Assembly (NCBI RefSeq): GCF_004379255.2
Contig: NC_056041.1
Coordinates: forward strand, 4,402,001 to 4,466,000
DNA: 64,000 bases
DNA from: Salvia splendens
Lineage: Eukaryota > Streptophyta > Magnoliopsida > Lamiales > Lamiaceae
Reading direction: 5' to 3'
The translations under genes were made by a program, and so were the position numbers. This document shows positions 38,051-49,961 of this stretch, in pieces. Every line of letters starts with the position of its first letter. Position 1 is the first letter of the stretch. A model generated the notes under the pieces. It saw only the letters and a list, made by a program, of their open reading frames with translations. It was not told the DNA's origin and ran no database searches.

Positions 38051-38332
38051 TCGGAAAATATAGATTAATAGTATAGATAAGACATTATTAATATTTCCAA
38101 TAATATTATGAATGATTTATATTATTAATAGTAGTTATTTCATTCATACTTTATATCCAAACAAAATACTAAAAAATAGTCGATTGAGTCCAACTATATC
38201 GTCCATGAATAGTAGAGGAGGAAGAACACATCTTCTAAATTAAGCCCAATTCAATTGTCGATTCCTCATGAAACGGCGGTGAATTATTTGTTCTTGTCAA
38301 TTTCTCCGAATCAGGAAATCTGCAGTTTTGAG

Positions 38333-40634
38333 ATGGTTACCCGGAATCGAATAATCAATAGTTGTGCAGCTGGGAGATTCAACAACCCAATTGATCGATA
38401 CCAATCTTTATCAATCAAAGAATGCCTCTCCAAACCCTCCCAATATTTCTTCGCATCTAAACAATTGAGCTTCCTTCTTAAAAATGCCTACTCTAAGTTC
38501 CCCAAAAATCTTCAATCGCTCATTTTCCAGGATACAATTTTCGCTTTCCGCCTTCTCCCTGAGTAAGCCGGGGGATAGATTTTGTGATATTAAGGTTTAT
38601 GAATTGTGCATTTTTTGTTTTTTTTTTTTTGGATTATTTATTGATTGAAAATCCAGGATGCAGACGCAGTCAGCAATTTCAGCTGCTAATTCTCTTCTGC
38701 AAAGTGCGGAATTTGCTTTGCCGAAGCAAAAGAGAGCATTGGCTGTCACGGAACACAAGCATGCAGTTGTTGCGAGTAAGAGAAAATCCAAGACAAATAA
38801 AGAAGAAGGTGCTTTTTCACTTTACTTCGACTTGTTTGGGATAAAGGCTTTGTTGCTGTTTGTACTGTATTGTAAATTGTGATCTTGTTTTTGGTGTGGA
38901 AATTAATTCCTTTTTGGTTGATGATTTTAAATGAATGATCTAGGGTTGTGATATAGGAAGGATGATAGATAAGCTGGATTTTGAATTTATTACTTAAATC
39001 TTTAGGTTGAACTGATCGATGTATATGTAGATGCACTATTGAGTTTGATACATTAATCCCTCTCTAAGCATTAGAATGCAGTATCGTGTTCACTTCAAGT
39101 CGAAAGGCAAATATTCATTTATTTGATCCAAAGGCCTCCTCACTTGATGCACTAGCTTAGTTTTGGCCTTCTCGTAAAATATTAACCTGTGATTTGTTGC
39201 ACGTATTGGGCCATAGAAAAGAGCAAACCTTTAATGTAGCTACTGTGCCTCATTCTTGATTGTAGCGTTATCGTATAATGGGCATCAACTATCGGTCCTT
39301 TGTTTATATGGTTTTCCTTTTTCCAGATTGTATTTGAGTTTGTCTCCTTGTGTTCCAGTTATAGATCAGCTTCCTCAGGATGTTCTTGTACACATGTTTG
39401 GCTTCTTAGATGTGAAATCTCTACTTTCTGCTTCTGCAGTGTGCCGGTACTTCCTTTACTCATCACTCAAGATGTTTTTTTATGCTTGTCTTTTCCCGTC
39501 ATCACGATGGTACATGTTGGAAGTGGCTTCTCATTTGAGGGTCAATTTACAGGTCATGGAATGGCGCTGCTGGTGACAACTGTCTATGGAAATTGTTGTA
39601 TGACACTTACTTTAACAATTGTGAGAATGTTATGAAGAACAAGGGACTTGAAACAGTTGGAACGACTAAAAATGAGATGCGTCAGATTGACAGCATTACA
39701 GCATTTGGTGTTAACTATAGATTTGCATTCGAAGCGGCCTATAAAGGTATGTGATTTCCTTGGTCTGTTTTGGTCTTTTTTACAAGAGTTGCATGGGAAT
39801 GTAAGTTCATAAAATTAATTACAAAGGGTGGCAACCAAGGATAGTGACTGTACTGATAAAAGTATCCGATTAGATGAAGATTTTTAAAATATCCAGAGGT
39901 CATTGAGAAGATTAATCTAACAAAAAACAATGAATTACACAGAAAACGTGAACATTGTCGAAAATCCTATTCAAATGCTTTTACTACGAATATGTCCGAT
40001 ATCTATCAATAGAAGTTTATCATGTGGAGCAGCACTGGTGAAATTGTACTACATGGGAATTTCAGTCTTGCTGTTTTGATATGTGCACCAACCCACACAT
40101 GCCTCCCCCACTCTCCATGTGTTTATATGGATTGTTCGTGGTCCTATTTCAATGAAACGATGTCTTATCCATTTATATCGCATTCTAATACTGAACTTTT
40201 ATTTTATTTTATTTTATTTTATATTATTTTATTTATTTCAGATGAAAAACTGGGATGTTGTACAGGATACTGTTCAAGTTGCCGTTCAATTGTTTGGCTT
40301 AATCGCAACAGATGTTCCAATCAGACCGGAAGAAGAAATGAAGTAGAGCACCAAATCATGCCTATGTCAATAGAAAAGGTGACTTCAAAAACACTTTCTA
40401 TTCCAAAATCTAACTTCAGTTGAGCTATTTTGTTTCTTTACATGCTTCACTCTTTCATCTTCTAACTTCAACTTTTGTCACAAAACCAAATCTAACTAAT
40501 TGTTTTTATGGGATTCTCAGATTGATGACTTCATTTTAAATGGCTTTGTGTCATCTGAGTCTTCCTCATATAGTGACAGTGATACTGATGATGAGTTTGC
40601 CTTGAGGCTATGGGCCTATCCTAGGCAATATTAG
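38333..40634 (+). CDS. F-box family protein (At5g52880-like), 6 exons
   Basis: Likely substrate receptor of an SCF ubiquitin ligase. Exons: 38333-38562, 38657-38808, 39359-39446, 39553-39746, 40242-40378, 40521-40634; 304 residues, all GT-AG. The N-terminal 125 residues are family-specific (Ser/Ala-rich, with a basic KRKSKTNKEE patch). The F-box follows at about residues 128-160 (IDQLPQDVLVHMFGFLD, then AVCRSWN). A short Cys-rich part comes next (GCCTGYCSSCRSIVW), which could bind metal but is unproven. The tail is Ser/Asp-rich and ends LWAYPRQY. The ATG at 38333 is the first in frame. A 4-codon upstream frame (ATG at 38270) lies in the presumed leader. The neighbouring AAA gene and MAKR6 match the Arabidopsis order. 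Confidence 0.85.
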
Positions 40635-40952
40635 CTGATAATCTTATGGCGAAACACCATGTTATGAAATGTTGTAAATTGTGTTTTTAGGTGTTTGGAG
40701 AGCCCAGCATCTCATTCAATTGTATTTCTTGCATTGGCTGGGTTAAGGGTTGATTTTATTAGAGGAGATTTTATGTTAAAAGAGTAGGCTTCTGCCATTA
40801 AAATTGTCTCCTCTTAAGCTCTGAGCTATGATATATAAAAAACTAGTTAGTTGGTGGTCTCAGACAAATTCGATAAGCTCATATGTTGTTGATTGTATCT
40901 ATGGAATTTGTGGTTGGGGAAAATGCACAGAAGTGCCCTTTCCTAACGAGTA
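40635..40952. other. 3' flank of the F-box gene
   Basis: Probable 3' untranslated region, nothing else recognised. Confidence 0.45.
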
Positions 40953-41185
40953 CTCCCTCCGTCCTAAAAAAATTGACTCGTATTCCTTTTTAATCCATTC
41001 CAATAAAGTTGAGTCATTTCCTTTTTTAACAAAAGACAAAACATCTAGTCACTTTTACTTTATTCCATCATTTACTTTACTCTTTCTTATCTTTTCTAAT
41101 TTTTTCATCTCTCCTATTTATTTAATATAAATTCTTAATTTTTGTGCTTAAAAGTTTTGTCTCAACTTTCTTGGGATGGAGGGAG
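40953..41185. mobile_element. Stowaway MITE, 233 bp
   Basis: Ends CTCCCTCCGTCCTAAAAAAA and TTCTTGGGATGGAGGGAG, with TA at 40951-40952; the right-hand TA is altered. The element begins the 3' region shared by F-box and reticulon genes. Confidence 0.85.
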
Positions 41186-41436
41186 ATATTAGAACAAAAC
41201 CAGATCAGTTTCTTGAAGAATTCAACATACATTGGTAACCAAAGTAGTAGACTGTATTTAGCAAAGAGGCGATGCAGAAGTAGTTCTGGGTTTTCTAAGC
41301 TCTGCTACTCATCAGTCACCATTCCAATTAATTTTGGACTATCCATAATTGTAAAGCAATATAATTCCAAACTCTGGTGGTGCAACGCAAACTCAAAACC
41401 GCTATAAATCAAAGCATTTTAAACTATGAACCCAGA

Positions 41437-41478
41437 TGTAAAATAAAATAAAATAAAATAAAATAAAATAAAATAAAA
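41437..41478. repeat. (AAAAT)n microsatellite
   Basis: About eight AAAAT units. Its complement pattern (ATTTT)n occurs in the fourth intron of the F-box gene near 40198-40225. Confidence 0.9.
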
Positions 41479-41612
41479 ATATAAAATAAAAAGCAAACGA
41501 CCAAACATGGGTTCCATCAGGCATCAGACAACTTAGCCACAACAACAAGAATGGAAATGGAAATACAAGGCCTTTCAAGACCTAGTTGCACCACCTCACG
41601 CGAAGCAATCTT

Positions 41613-43244
41613 CTAAGCAAACTTCTTATCTTTAAGAGGGCCTTTTGGAATTTTACTCAAAACCTTGGCATCAAACACAGCATATTGTTTTTTGAACTCG
41701 GCCTCAGCCTTCTCAGCAAAAGCATCAACCTGGTCTTCGTACTTTTCATAAAGAACAGGAACCGTGTGCAACAAAACGAAACCTGTATGAGAAGAATACA
41801 AAATGAGGTAGTGCAGATCTTACGTTCACTATACAGGGTAAGCATAAGTAATCAGTAACTGAGATAAAATACAGCTACTTACAAATGTAAAACAGGGTAA
41901 GGGAGTTGAAGCAGGATCCCAGCATTGACACAGTCCAAAGGCCAGCAATCACCTATTTTGACAGAATGCAATACACTAATGAGCAAGAGATTGATGGTAC
42001 AATAGTGAACTTTGGAAGAAAACCAAAACAAAGAAACAGAATTAGCCTTAAAAAAAATTACAAAACTGAAAATCCATGAGGTATATTCTGGTCACAGCTG
42101 GCCAATACATATGTGATCTATCAAAAAAGAAAACTTATGCTCTATAGGTGTTTAGATACATACAGCAAGGAATTTCTTCAAATCTCGCCCAGATGCCGCA
42201 ACTCGAAGCAAGGCAAAAAGTGAGTTGATTTCTGTCCTAAGGGCTGATGCTACACCGAGGACAACATCCTGAGGAAGAACAACTTCAGGGATCTTTGGTG
42301 GGGACCTGAGAAGATATATTGGAAGTAAGACATATAAGAACACTTAAGACGAATGGAACTTTTAATCAGGGTATTCACATCACAAATAACCGTACTTGTT
42401 GATGAAGGTTGATGCATTTGACCACAAGAAAACGACTGCCAAACCAAGAATCAGGATGTGGCAAACTAGGGTGAGCAGGTGATACTCAAGCAATTCAAAA
42501 AGCACCCAAATTGCAGTAGCAAGACCTAGCACACCGCCAGTAACTTTCTTGTCCCTCCATAGGAAAATGTCAGCAGCTGCCAGAAAAATAGGTGCATCAA
42601 TAGATCAGTAATTGTAGTATGAAAGAAATGGGTGAATTTCTACATTCTCAAACGCCTGAATTTTTAAACAAATGTTATAGCAGATCAGATAGACATCCAT
42701 GATAATTTTCTGAAGACCATAACACGATAAAACAGATTAACAAAAAATACAATCCAAATCATAAAATAACCTAAGAGATCACAATCTAACAAATCAATAT
42801 AAACTAAATTCTGATCATAACAAGCGGCGAATTAACTTCCAGATTCATCCAAAGCAAATCTGCATCGTCCCTGATTGAATTTCAGGTACATATAAAAGCA
42901 CATTACATTCACAAATCTCATACTCGACATTAGCAGAGCCACCAAATCTGAACACATCGAGATTGCGCATCCATCAACCAATCGAAACATTCGATAATGA
43001 AATATACCAAAAGAAAAGGCAACAACATACGTTTTCCGCCGCCCAAAACCTTGTGCACTGGCTTCTCACGGCCAAACAAACGGTAGATCTTGGCCTTCAT
43101 GGCGGATGCCTTGGATTTGAGGTCACCGTCATCGTCGGAGTCAGATGACGACGAGCCGCTGCCGTGGAATTTGTCAGTGATCTTGTCGATCAGTGATTCA
43201 GCAGCAGATACGTGCTTCTCGTGCTCACCGGCGTGATCGGCCAT
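41613..43244 (-). CDS. RTNLB: reticulon-like protein B (RTNLB3-like), 5 exons
   Basis: ER membrane protein that bends tubules. Exons in order: 43244-43031, 42576-42396, 42305-42164, 41952-41883, 41782-41613; 258 residues, all GT-AG. The N-terminal cytosolic part (residues 1-71) is acidic and Ser-rich with [14 protein letters not shown], the usual RTNLB1-8 leader. The reticulon homology domain begins [16 protein letters not shown]. It carries two long hydrophobic hairpins (about 90-130 and 185-215), with a loop containing [18 protein letters not shown]. The C-terminus [15 protein letters not shown] and the Lys-rich end [10 protein letters not shown] fit the family. The start is the ATG at 43244; the codon four residues upstream is TTG. 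In Arabidopsis RTNLB3 lies close to DAA1, as here. Confidence 0.93.
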
Positions 43245-44688
43245 TGATTCCAAACTTCGATCTCAATCCCCGCCACCGAAAAGTAGGGCTTCAGTCGCTA
43301 GATACACTGCGCTCCCACTACTTTCACTTCAAATGTGAGAGAGAAGAAGAATGAGAAATGGAAGGGTTTTAAGAAAGGTATTGGATTTGGGATTGCCGAG
43401 GCTGGGGTGCGAAGAATCCGAGCCGCTTGGTTCGGAGTAACGGAAATCGAGAAAAGAAATTCCCAATATGTTTAACGGACGTTACTTTCTTTTGCAGCTG
43501 TAGCCTGTAGTCAATTGTTTTTTCCTCATAGTAGATCACGAACGATCTACCTTTTTTTTAAAAGTAAAAATGGATTAAATGAAATTTCAACTAAATAAAA
43601 TTACGGATTATGTCTAAAAAGTTAAAAAGAGAACAATTCATGTACATCCGTAGAGTGTAGGGAATTCTACTTAAATAACAACTACAAATATATTAACTAT
43701 TAACATTGAGGTGAATTGAAATATTACTACTCCATATTACTTCATTCCTCTCATTTAATTATATTATCTCCACATTGATACAAAAATACACATATTGAAA
43801 TATAGAGAAGATTTGATGGATTATATAAAATTATGTTATGTGATTGTTCGATTAGATAAATCTAGCTTGAGTAATCTCGTTAATTTAATCATATTGAAAC
43901 AATTTAATCATAAACATTCCAAGACCATTATTTTACATATACACACTTTGCATGAATAAATTACTTTTTAAAAATGCAAAATAAAAAAAATTAAGTACTA
44001 CTAGTAAATTATCAGAAAAACTATCAAGTTTAGCCAAATTCTTGTCAATGTGATAACTTTGTATAAAATTGTATAAAAATCAGCATGCTGCGTGTTCTAA
44101 ATCTATTGACGTCACACATATATGTATAAAAATTAAAGACGTGACTGGATACATGTCTTAAAAAAAATAAGTATCGTTTAAATAGCTCAAACATTATGTC
44201 TATATGGTATTTCCTGTTTGCCACATAATACATACAATAATTATTTAAAATGTCAAGTTATAATACAATTAATTATTTTTAAAAAATATAGAATTATCCA
44301 GAATATGACCAAATTTTATAGAGTTATTTTTATGACAATTCAACAAAAATATATCTACTTGTACTTTTGACGGAAAAAATCCAAATTAGAGATTGCGAGG
44401 GGTGAAAATTCCAATTTAGAGATAAAAATATATCATGGAATAAGATTTAGAGATAAAAATATTGTTGAATGAGATTTAGGCGGCGAGTACGTAGGAATCT
44501 TGAGGTTGAGGAGAGGGAAAGAGAGTGAGTGATATGAGACTTGAACTGAACGTGCTTACAAATCATAAAGGTTGGGACGTGCGTGGAAGCAGGTGAGTTG
44601 TGGCCACCACTTGCCTAACATCGGACTGTGGTGGGGGCCGGTATCCCTCTACTGTTCTAAATAGCACAGCAGATCCTGCAGTCTTCAA
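43245..44688. other. reticulon 5' flank, AT-rich DNA and an unexplained GC-rich block
   Basis: Mostly AT-rich. From about 44560 to 44688 the base use changes sharply (GTTGTGGCCACCACTTGCC, GTGGTGGGGGCCGGTATCCC). I could not assign this block. It abuts the left end of the Harbinger element. Confidence 0.4.
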
Positions 44689-46583
44689 GAGCATCCACCG
44701 TAAGGCAGACACTTCCAATAGCTCTGACACCTTTTTTGTCCACAACCCCAATTTATTTGTTGACGTCCATAAAAAAAAATGTCCGCAGCTATAAAGTGGA
44801 CACTTCCAATAGCCCAAAAATTTTAGCCACTTTTCATTTTATTTTATTTTCGTTTATTTTAAATCAATTATAATTAAAATTATCGTAATGTAAATAATTA
44901 GAAAACGAGGTAATTGGGACCGAATATTCGTTGTATTGGAAACGGTAAAATTATACAACGAACATTTAAAAATAATACAAATAAAAACGCCGCCACCGTC
45001 TACTCGGTGGCGGAGTCGGATTCCTCCTCCTCTTCTCCGCCGCCTCCCCCGCTGCCGCCGGCCGCCCCTGCCAAATCCTCATCAGACAAGCCTAGTCGGC
45101 GCTGGATCCGACTTATGAGTTTCCAGTATATACCCTTGATGACCGGGTCGGTTGCGGTCTCGTAGAAACGGTAATTTTCCTGCAGTTGTTTCATCAACTG
45201 CACATCTAGGTTCTCCCTCAAGACCTCGTGAGGACCAGGGGTCATGGGTTGCGGTATAGGGGCGGGTTGCGGGATGCGAGATCCAGACCCGGCCGACGAT
45301 ATGCGGGAGGAACTTCCAGCCACTCTAGCGCTTCGGATAGAGGCATGTTGTCCCGGAGGGCGTGGGCGCCTAGAGTGTGTAGCGGAGGGCTCTTCGGTTT
45401 GCTCATCGTTGAGGTTGAATGATTGCGAGCCGCTGCTATAGTCCCCGACTATGTTGTGTCTAGTATGCTTTGCCCCAGGAGCTCCTGCCCGCTCTTGCGC
45501 ACAGATGGCCTTGAATTTCAGACAGTGCTCGAGAACAAGATACTCCTCCCACATGGTGAACTTCGGCCAGCCTTCCGTGTTGAATTGGGTCATAGACATC
45601 GCCTTCACGACGGCTTCGCTTCGGTCACTCTCAGCACTGAGCAGGTTGTTCTCGTATATGCCCGCGAACCGCTCGGTGGCATGCAGAATCCTAGACCACT
45701 TTTTGCAGAGCTGTTCCCCGTCACGCAGTTTTGCGCCTCGAGGTTTGAACTTGTTGTATGCCAATAGGACGCGTTTCCAAAAGCTCCCCTCGGTCTGATC
45801 GGTGCCCACTATGGGGTCCGATGTGACGGCATCTCACCCCGCGCCACAGCAATGGACTCCGCTTTGGTGTAGTGCGTGGCCCGTCCACCGCCGGCTACCT
45901 GCGCCGCTGCCCTCACCGCCACCGTCGCTACCTGCGCCGCTGCCCTAGCCGCCACCGCCACTGCCGGCGCCGCTGCCACCGCGGCTGCCGCCTCTTCCGC
46001 CTCCGCCACTGCTTCCACCCGCCCCACCGGACCCGCCGACTCTCGTCGGAATGGGCGTATCCACGCGTGCTGCCGGCGTATCCAGTACGTCCGGACTGAG
46101 CAGACCCATCATCGTCTCTAGTGCATCTCGATCTGCATCGGTGGAAGGAGATTGGCTGGAATGGAAAGGGGTCTCCGGCAGCGGATGGTTAAGCGCGTCC
46201 AGGTTGGGTCTGTAATCTCCAAACGCCGAGCGGCTCAAATTCCTTTGAAAAGGGTGGGGCGTGGGACTCGACCTCCACGGCTGAGATGGAGGATGAGTTG
46301 GACTCGATCCCCAAGGAGGGGGAGTTTGACTCCAACCCCAAGGCTGGGAAGGATAGCCGTCATATCCCGATTCGTCAGTGGCGGGTGATTCGTAGACTCC
46401 AACATGCATTTTTTGAGAGTGAAAGTGCAGAGAGTGAATTAATGGAGAGTGTTTGAAAAGGGTGTAAAATGGGTGGTGGAAGAGAGGTATTTATAATACA
46501 ATTTTTGAAAATAATTAAAAATAAATCCGGGGGGCGGGCGGCGGATTGGGGGCGGCCGGCGCGCCGCCCCTACTGTGGATGCC
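44689..46583 (-). mobile_element. PIF/Harbinger element with ORF1 only, 1.9 kb
   Basis: The left end GAGCATCCACCGTAAGG and the reverse of the right end, GGGCATCCACAGTAGGG, are a mismatched inverted pair. TAA follows the right end and CAA precedes the left end. The interior has a GC-rich ORF1 relic on the minus strand and no transposase frame, so it is not autonomous. Confidence 0.72.
45000..46409 (-). pseudogene. PIF/Harbinger ORF1 (Myb/SANT-like, NAM-associated) relic
   Basis: Transposon accessory protein, often mislabelled in plants as glutathione S-transferase T3-like. From 46409 the frame opens with a Pro/Ser/Trp-rich region, then a Gly-rich tract ending at a TAG near 45945-45947. The Myb/SANT part resumes in another frame (YTKAESIAVARG near 45830-45870) and shifts again near 45830. 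It continues as DQTEGSFWKRVLLAYNKF through a NAM-associated domain (LCKKWSRIL) to a TAA-type stop at 45000-45002. So there is one stop and at least two frameshifts. The GC content is much above the surroundings. Confidence 0.78.
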
Positions 46584-46820
46584 CTAATACAGCATTAAAA
46601 TAATATGTAAATATTTAATTTATTTTATATTATTTTATTTGATTATTTTATTTGTTGTGCCTAACTATTTCGCAAAGCAGAGGATCCCCTCCATATGGTG
46701 AACCATTCCTACTGGACCTGCTACATGGGTCCGCGTTTTGGGCCGTTACTGGGCATCATTTCAGTTTAATTCCTTTATTTAACTAATTATCCATTTACCT
46801 TCTTTTATGCTCTTAATTTT

Positions 46821-47473
46821 GGGGTGTTCGGTTGGCAAGATTAAATCTCATGATTAAATATGTATCATGTTTGGTTCATAAGATTGAACCCTTCACCTTA
46901 ATTCTCGATGGATAGTCTCATGATAATTAGTCATAGCCTCCCCTCCAACTAAAATAATCTCACAACTTAATCTTAGGGTGTCCACTATAAGGCGGACACG
47001 CCCAATAGCTCTGCCCCAGTTTTTGTCCATAGCCCTAGTTTTTTTGTCCATAGCCCCAAAATTTTATTTCCGCCCACTATGGTGGACACCAATAGCCCCA
47101 AAATTTTCATTTTAATGTTTCAAGCAATTATGAATAAATTTATCGGACTATACATAATTAAAAGAAAACGACTATACGTGAAGAAATTAGAATTAAACTT
47201 AAAATTAAAATTAAAACTAAAATTAAAATTAAAATTAAAAAATTCGCCGCCCTACCGCCGTGTCCGCCCACCGCTCCACTATAGGCGCCCCGGCTATCCG
47301 CCGCGTCCTCGCCCCAAACTCGCCTATTCGTCGTCCGCCCCGTGGGCGGACATCTCCGCCACTATGGACCGCCCCGAGCTAGCCCCGAGGCGTGGCTATA
47401 GCCGCGCCTAACCATTGTGGTTACTCTTAGATGGATAGTCTCATGATATTAGTCATGACACCGAACGCCACCA
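46821..47473. mobile_element. old MITE of the GGGTGTTCGG type, disrupted by a second element
   Basis: Left TTTGGGGTGTTCGGTTGGCA and right GACACCGAACGCCACCAAAG form an imperfect inverted pair. The interior carries GATGGATAGTCTCATGATA on both sides of the nested element, as an old internal duplication. Superfamily not certain. Confidence 0.4.
46976..47426. mobile_element. PIF/Harbinger (Tourist-like) element, 451 bp
   Basis: Left end GGGTGTCCACTATAAGG, right end CCATTGTGGTTACTC, with TTA duplications at 46973-46975 and 47427-47429. Inside is a run of (AAATTA)n and GC-rich CCGCC blocks. It shares the motif GGCGGACACGCCCAATAGC with the left part of the 44.7 kb element, so they are related. Confidence 0.75.
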
Positions 47474-48416
47474 AAGTATATAGAGACTTATGATACATGA
47501 AGCATAATGCTGTTTGTTTCCAAATTCCAAGTCACTTTCCAAGACAAAACATCTTATCTTTTGTTGTATTCGGAATTTTTATTGATTTTATCATAGGTTT
47601 TGTTCGAATTTTCACTAGATGCGTATTCAGATTTCCAGAGAATATATGAAAATAATGTGTTCAATTAGGAGAATTTTTATATTGTATGATTACATATTTA
47701 CATGTATATTAGACCACGCATAATAAAGAGTACAAATTAAGGAGTACCAGATTCCCTACAGGATAATCAATGTATATCGCATGATTATGCATATCGCATT
47801 TCATATACTAAGATTTTTTTAAAAAAAAATCTAGGGAAAGAAAACTATTACTGCTAATAAAGGCCAATAGGTTAGATTGGGCTACTTGGGCCTCAGTTGC
47901 TGTCTCTCTAACAAAAGGGTTTGATAAAATGGGCTCAAATCAAATGGGAGGAGAGAGAAGTGTATTGGGGCATCTCATCGTGAAATATGTTAGGAATATA
48001 TAATAAATGTTAAAACTTAAATAATCGATATGTTTGATCAAAATTAATGGTAGCAGGCGTATACAAATATATTACTATTACTCAATTTACTAAAAGAGTA
48101 TAGTTTTGCCCTTTTAATTAATTTAACTCATTTTATTGAAATTTCAGATCAATTAATATATACAATAGCTGAAAAACTAATTTTTCATGTCAGATCTTTT
48201 TTATTTTCAAATGTTTTAGGTACGATTCGGTCTTGACACTGTCTTTACAATTTATGTATATCCGATAAAAAAAATATATCATCTAGTATGTTGCCGTATT
48301 GGACACTTCGAACTGAAGATAGCAGATTATTCTTGAGACTAGCGTTCGAATCCCTTCAGGTGTAAATAGAAATTTCTATGACAAACTCTAGTAGTCATAA
48401 CTCATACAACATTTTG
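47474..48416. other. intergenic, nothing recognised
   Basis: AT-rich. A box-B-like GCGTTCGAATCCC at 48342-48354 was considered and set aside. Confidence 0.4.
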
Positions 48417-49253
48417 AATGATTACTTGGACACAAAGATACACTAACCAGACGTAATACAACCCAATGAACTCTAAACCGTAGATATAATTTGTAGGCCA
48501 AGTCGAGAAGTCCTCTTTCCGTAGATATAATTTGTAGGCCAAGTCGAGAAGTCCTCTTTCCGCAAGACGAGATACGCCCCGGTAGTGCTCTCGGATTGGC
48601 GTGTCGTCCCCAAAGATAAAACGACACATCTGGACACGCTACACGACGGGAACCGCAGGGGTTTACAAGTCGTTACGGGAGCTGGAGAGACATGATGCAT
48701 CTGGACACGCTACACGACCACACGATGCGTCGGGGTCCGACGTGGACCGTTTGGGACCCGCTATACGTCGGGGTCCGTCGTGGACTTTTTAGCACCCGAT
48801 GTGCGTCAGGCCCATCGTGAACCTTTTGACACGTGGCACCCGACGGACGGGGTGCGGGGCAGGGGTCACGATGACCAGAGCGCGGCTCGTGGCTCGTGAC
48901 GAGGCAGCGTGCACGCATGGACTCTACTGCCTATCTTAGTCCACTATAATTATTACACGTAATAATTCATCTTATTAAATACATGTTTAATAAGGTTCTC
49001 TCCACCAATGTGAGATAATTAACATTTTTAATTAATCTGTTGGTTTTATCTCATAGCTCATTTATAGCTCGTAATTGTAACAAACTTTAATTCATAATTG
49101 CTCACTCACCGGGAATCGGTTTGGAGAAAATGAATATACCACGGTCATCTACTCCGAAAGTAGATCGTCGCTATTGCACTTAATTTTACAAAATTAAATG
49201 TCTCGTCACATTTATTATTGGTCAAAGTCCATTGACCGAACACGATCCCAACA
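48417..49253 (-). mobile_element. probable solo LTR (copia-like), borders approximate
   Basis: On the minus strand it begins TGTTGGGATCGTGTTCGG at 49253 and runs to about 48417 (ATCATTCA). The middle is GC-rich (GGGGTCCGTCGTGGACTTT on the plus strand). No primer site, coding region or matching flanks could be confirmed. It lies 40 bases downstream of the first LEA_2 stop. Confidence 0.45.
48480..48561. repeat. 41-bp tandem duplication inside the LTR-like block
   Basis: GTAGATATAATTTGTAGGCC plus 21 more bases ending CTCTTTCC occurs twice head to tail (48480-48520, 48521-48561), identical by eye. Confidence 0.93.
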
Positions 49254-49292
49254 TCAAATACTCCCTATACGCGTAATAATTAAAAAACTTTA

Positions 49293-49961
49293 TCAATCGC
49301 AAACAATATTCCTAATGTTTTGATTTCCCGTAACAATTTCCATGCTACAATTCATCTCAGCCGACCTCTTCTTCTCAAACACCATCGCCAGCCTCACATC
49401 CCCCCTCATCTCGGCTCGGCTCGTCAGCGCCACCACTCCAGCCGTCAAATCACGCTCAAGCTGAGCCGAATCAGCCACATTCACATCCACCTTCACCTTC
49501 ATCTTCAGCCTCTCGGTCGACCTCCAGTTCGCGCGGCCGGCCCCCACCGCCGCCTCCCCCACCTGCGCGCCGTTGTAGAAGAAATACACGGCCGTTCTTC
49601 CGTATCTGAAACGGCCTAAATTGGAGTTCTTGACGCCGAGTTCGGCGGTCATGGCCACCCTCAGCGAGCCGTTTGTCGGCAGCGCCACACTGGAGTTAGA
49701 AAACTCCAGCGTGGCGGCAAGCACGCGAAACTTCGGAGTTCTGATCCTCATCACAGTGAAAGTGAAGAGGAGTATGATTCCGGTTTGGAGAACTGCGAAG
49801 AGGAAGACGTAGAGCAAGCATTTTCTACGCTTGTTTATGTTTATTCTTCGCTGCTCGGCTGCGCGCCCGTCTGGATTGGCGGCGGCCTCGGCGTCGCTCC
49901 GGGAAAGACCGTAGCGGGCCGGTGCTAGTGGAAGTGGCGATTGTTGCTCCTTTTCAGCCAT
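49293..49961 (-). CDS. LEA_2 (NDR1/HIN1-like) protein, tandem copy 1
   Basis: Intronless, 222 residues. Architecture: short polar cytosolic tail, basic cluster (NKRRKC, near 44-49), one transmembrane helix (about 50-72), then the LEA_2 beta-sandwich on the far side of the membrane beginning MRIRTPKFRVLAATLEF. The most diverged of the five copies: it lacks the GRYKYR-type spacing of the others only slightly (FRYGRTAVYFFYNGAQ) but ends MNCSMEIVTGNQ as they do. Start is ATG 49961 (MAEKEQQ); the four codons before it begin with TTG. A TATA-like CTTTATA on the minus strand lies at 50079-50085. Related genes act in stress and defence at the plasma membrane; no function is proven here. Confidence 0.88.
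   Translation of the reverse strand: MAEKEQQSPLPLAPARYGLSRSDAEAAANPDGRAAEQRRININKRRKCLLYVFLFAVLQTGIILLFTFTVMRIRTPKFRVLAATLEFSNSSVALPTNGSLRVAMTAELGVKNSNLGRFRYGRTAVYFFYNGAQVGEAAVGAGRANWRSTERLKMKVKVDVNVADSAQLERDLTAGVVALTSRAEMRGDVRLAMVFEKKRSAEMNCSMEIVTGNQNIRNIVCD

Noticed and set aside
45423..45798. plus-strand frames opposite the Harbinger ORF1
   Set aside because: They are antisense to a clear Myb/NAM-like protein and have no likeness of their own.
48296..48370. tRNA- or SINE-like segment with GCGTTCGAATCCC
   Set aside because: Only the B-box/T-loop-like bases are present; no cloverleaf, no good A box and no SINE tail could be traced.
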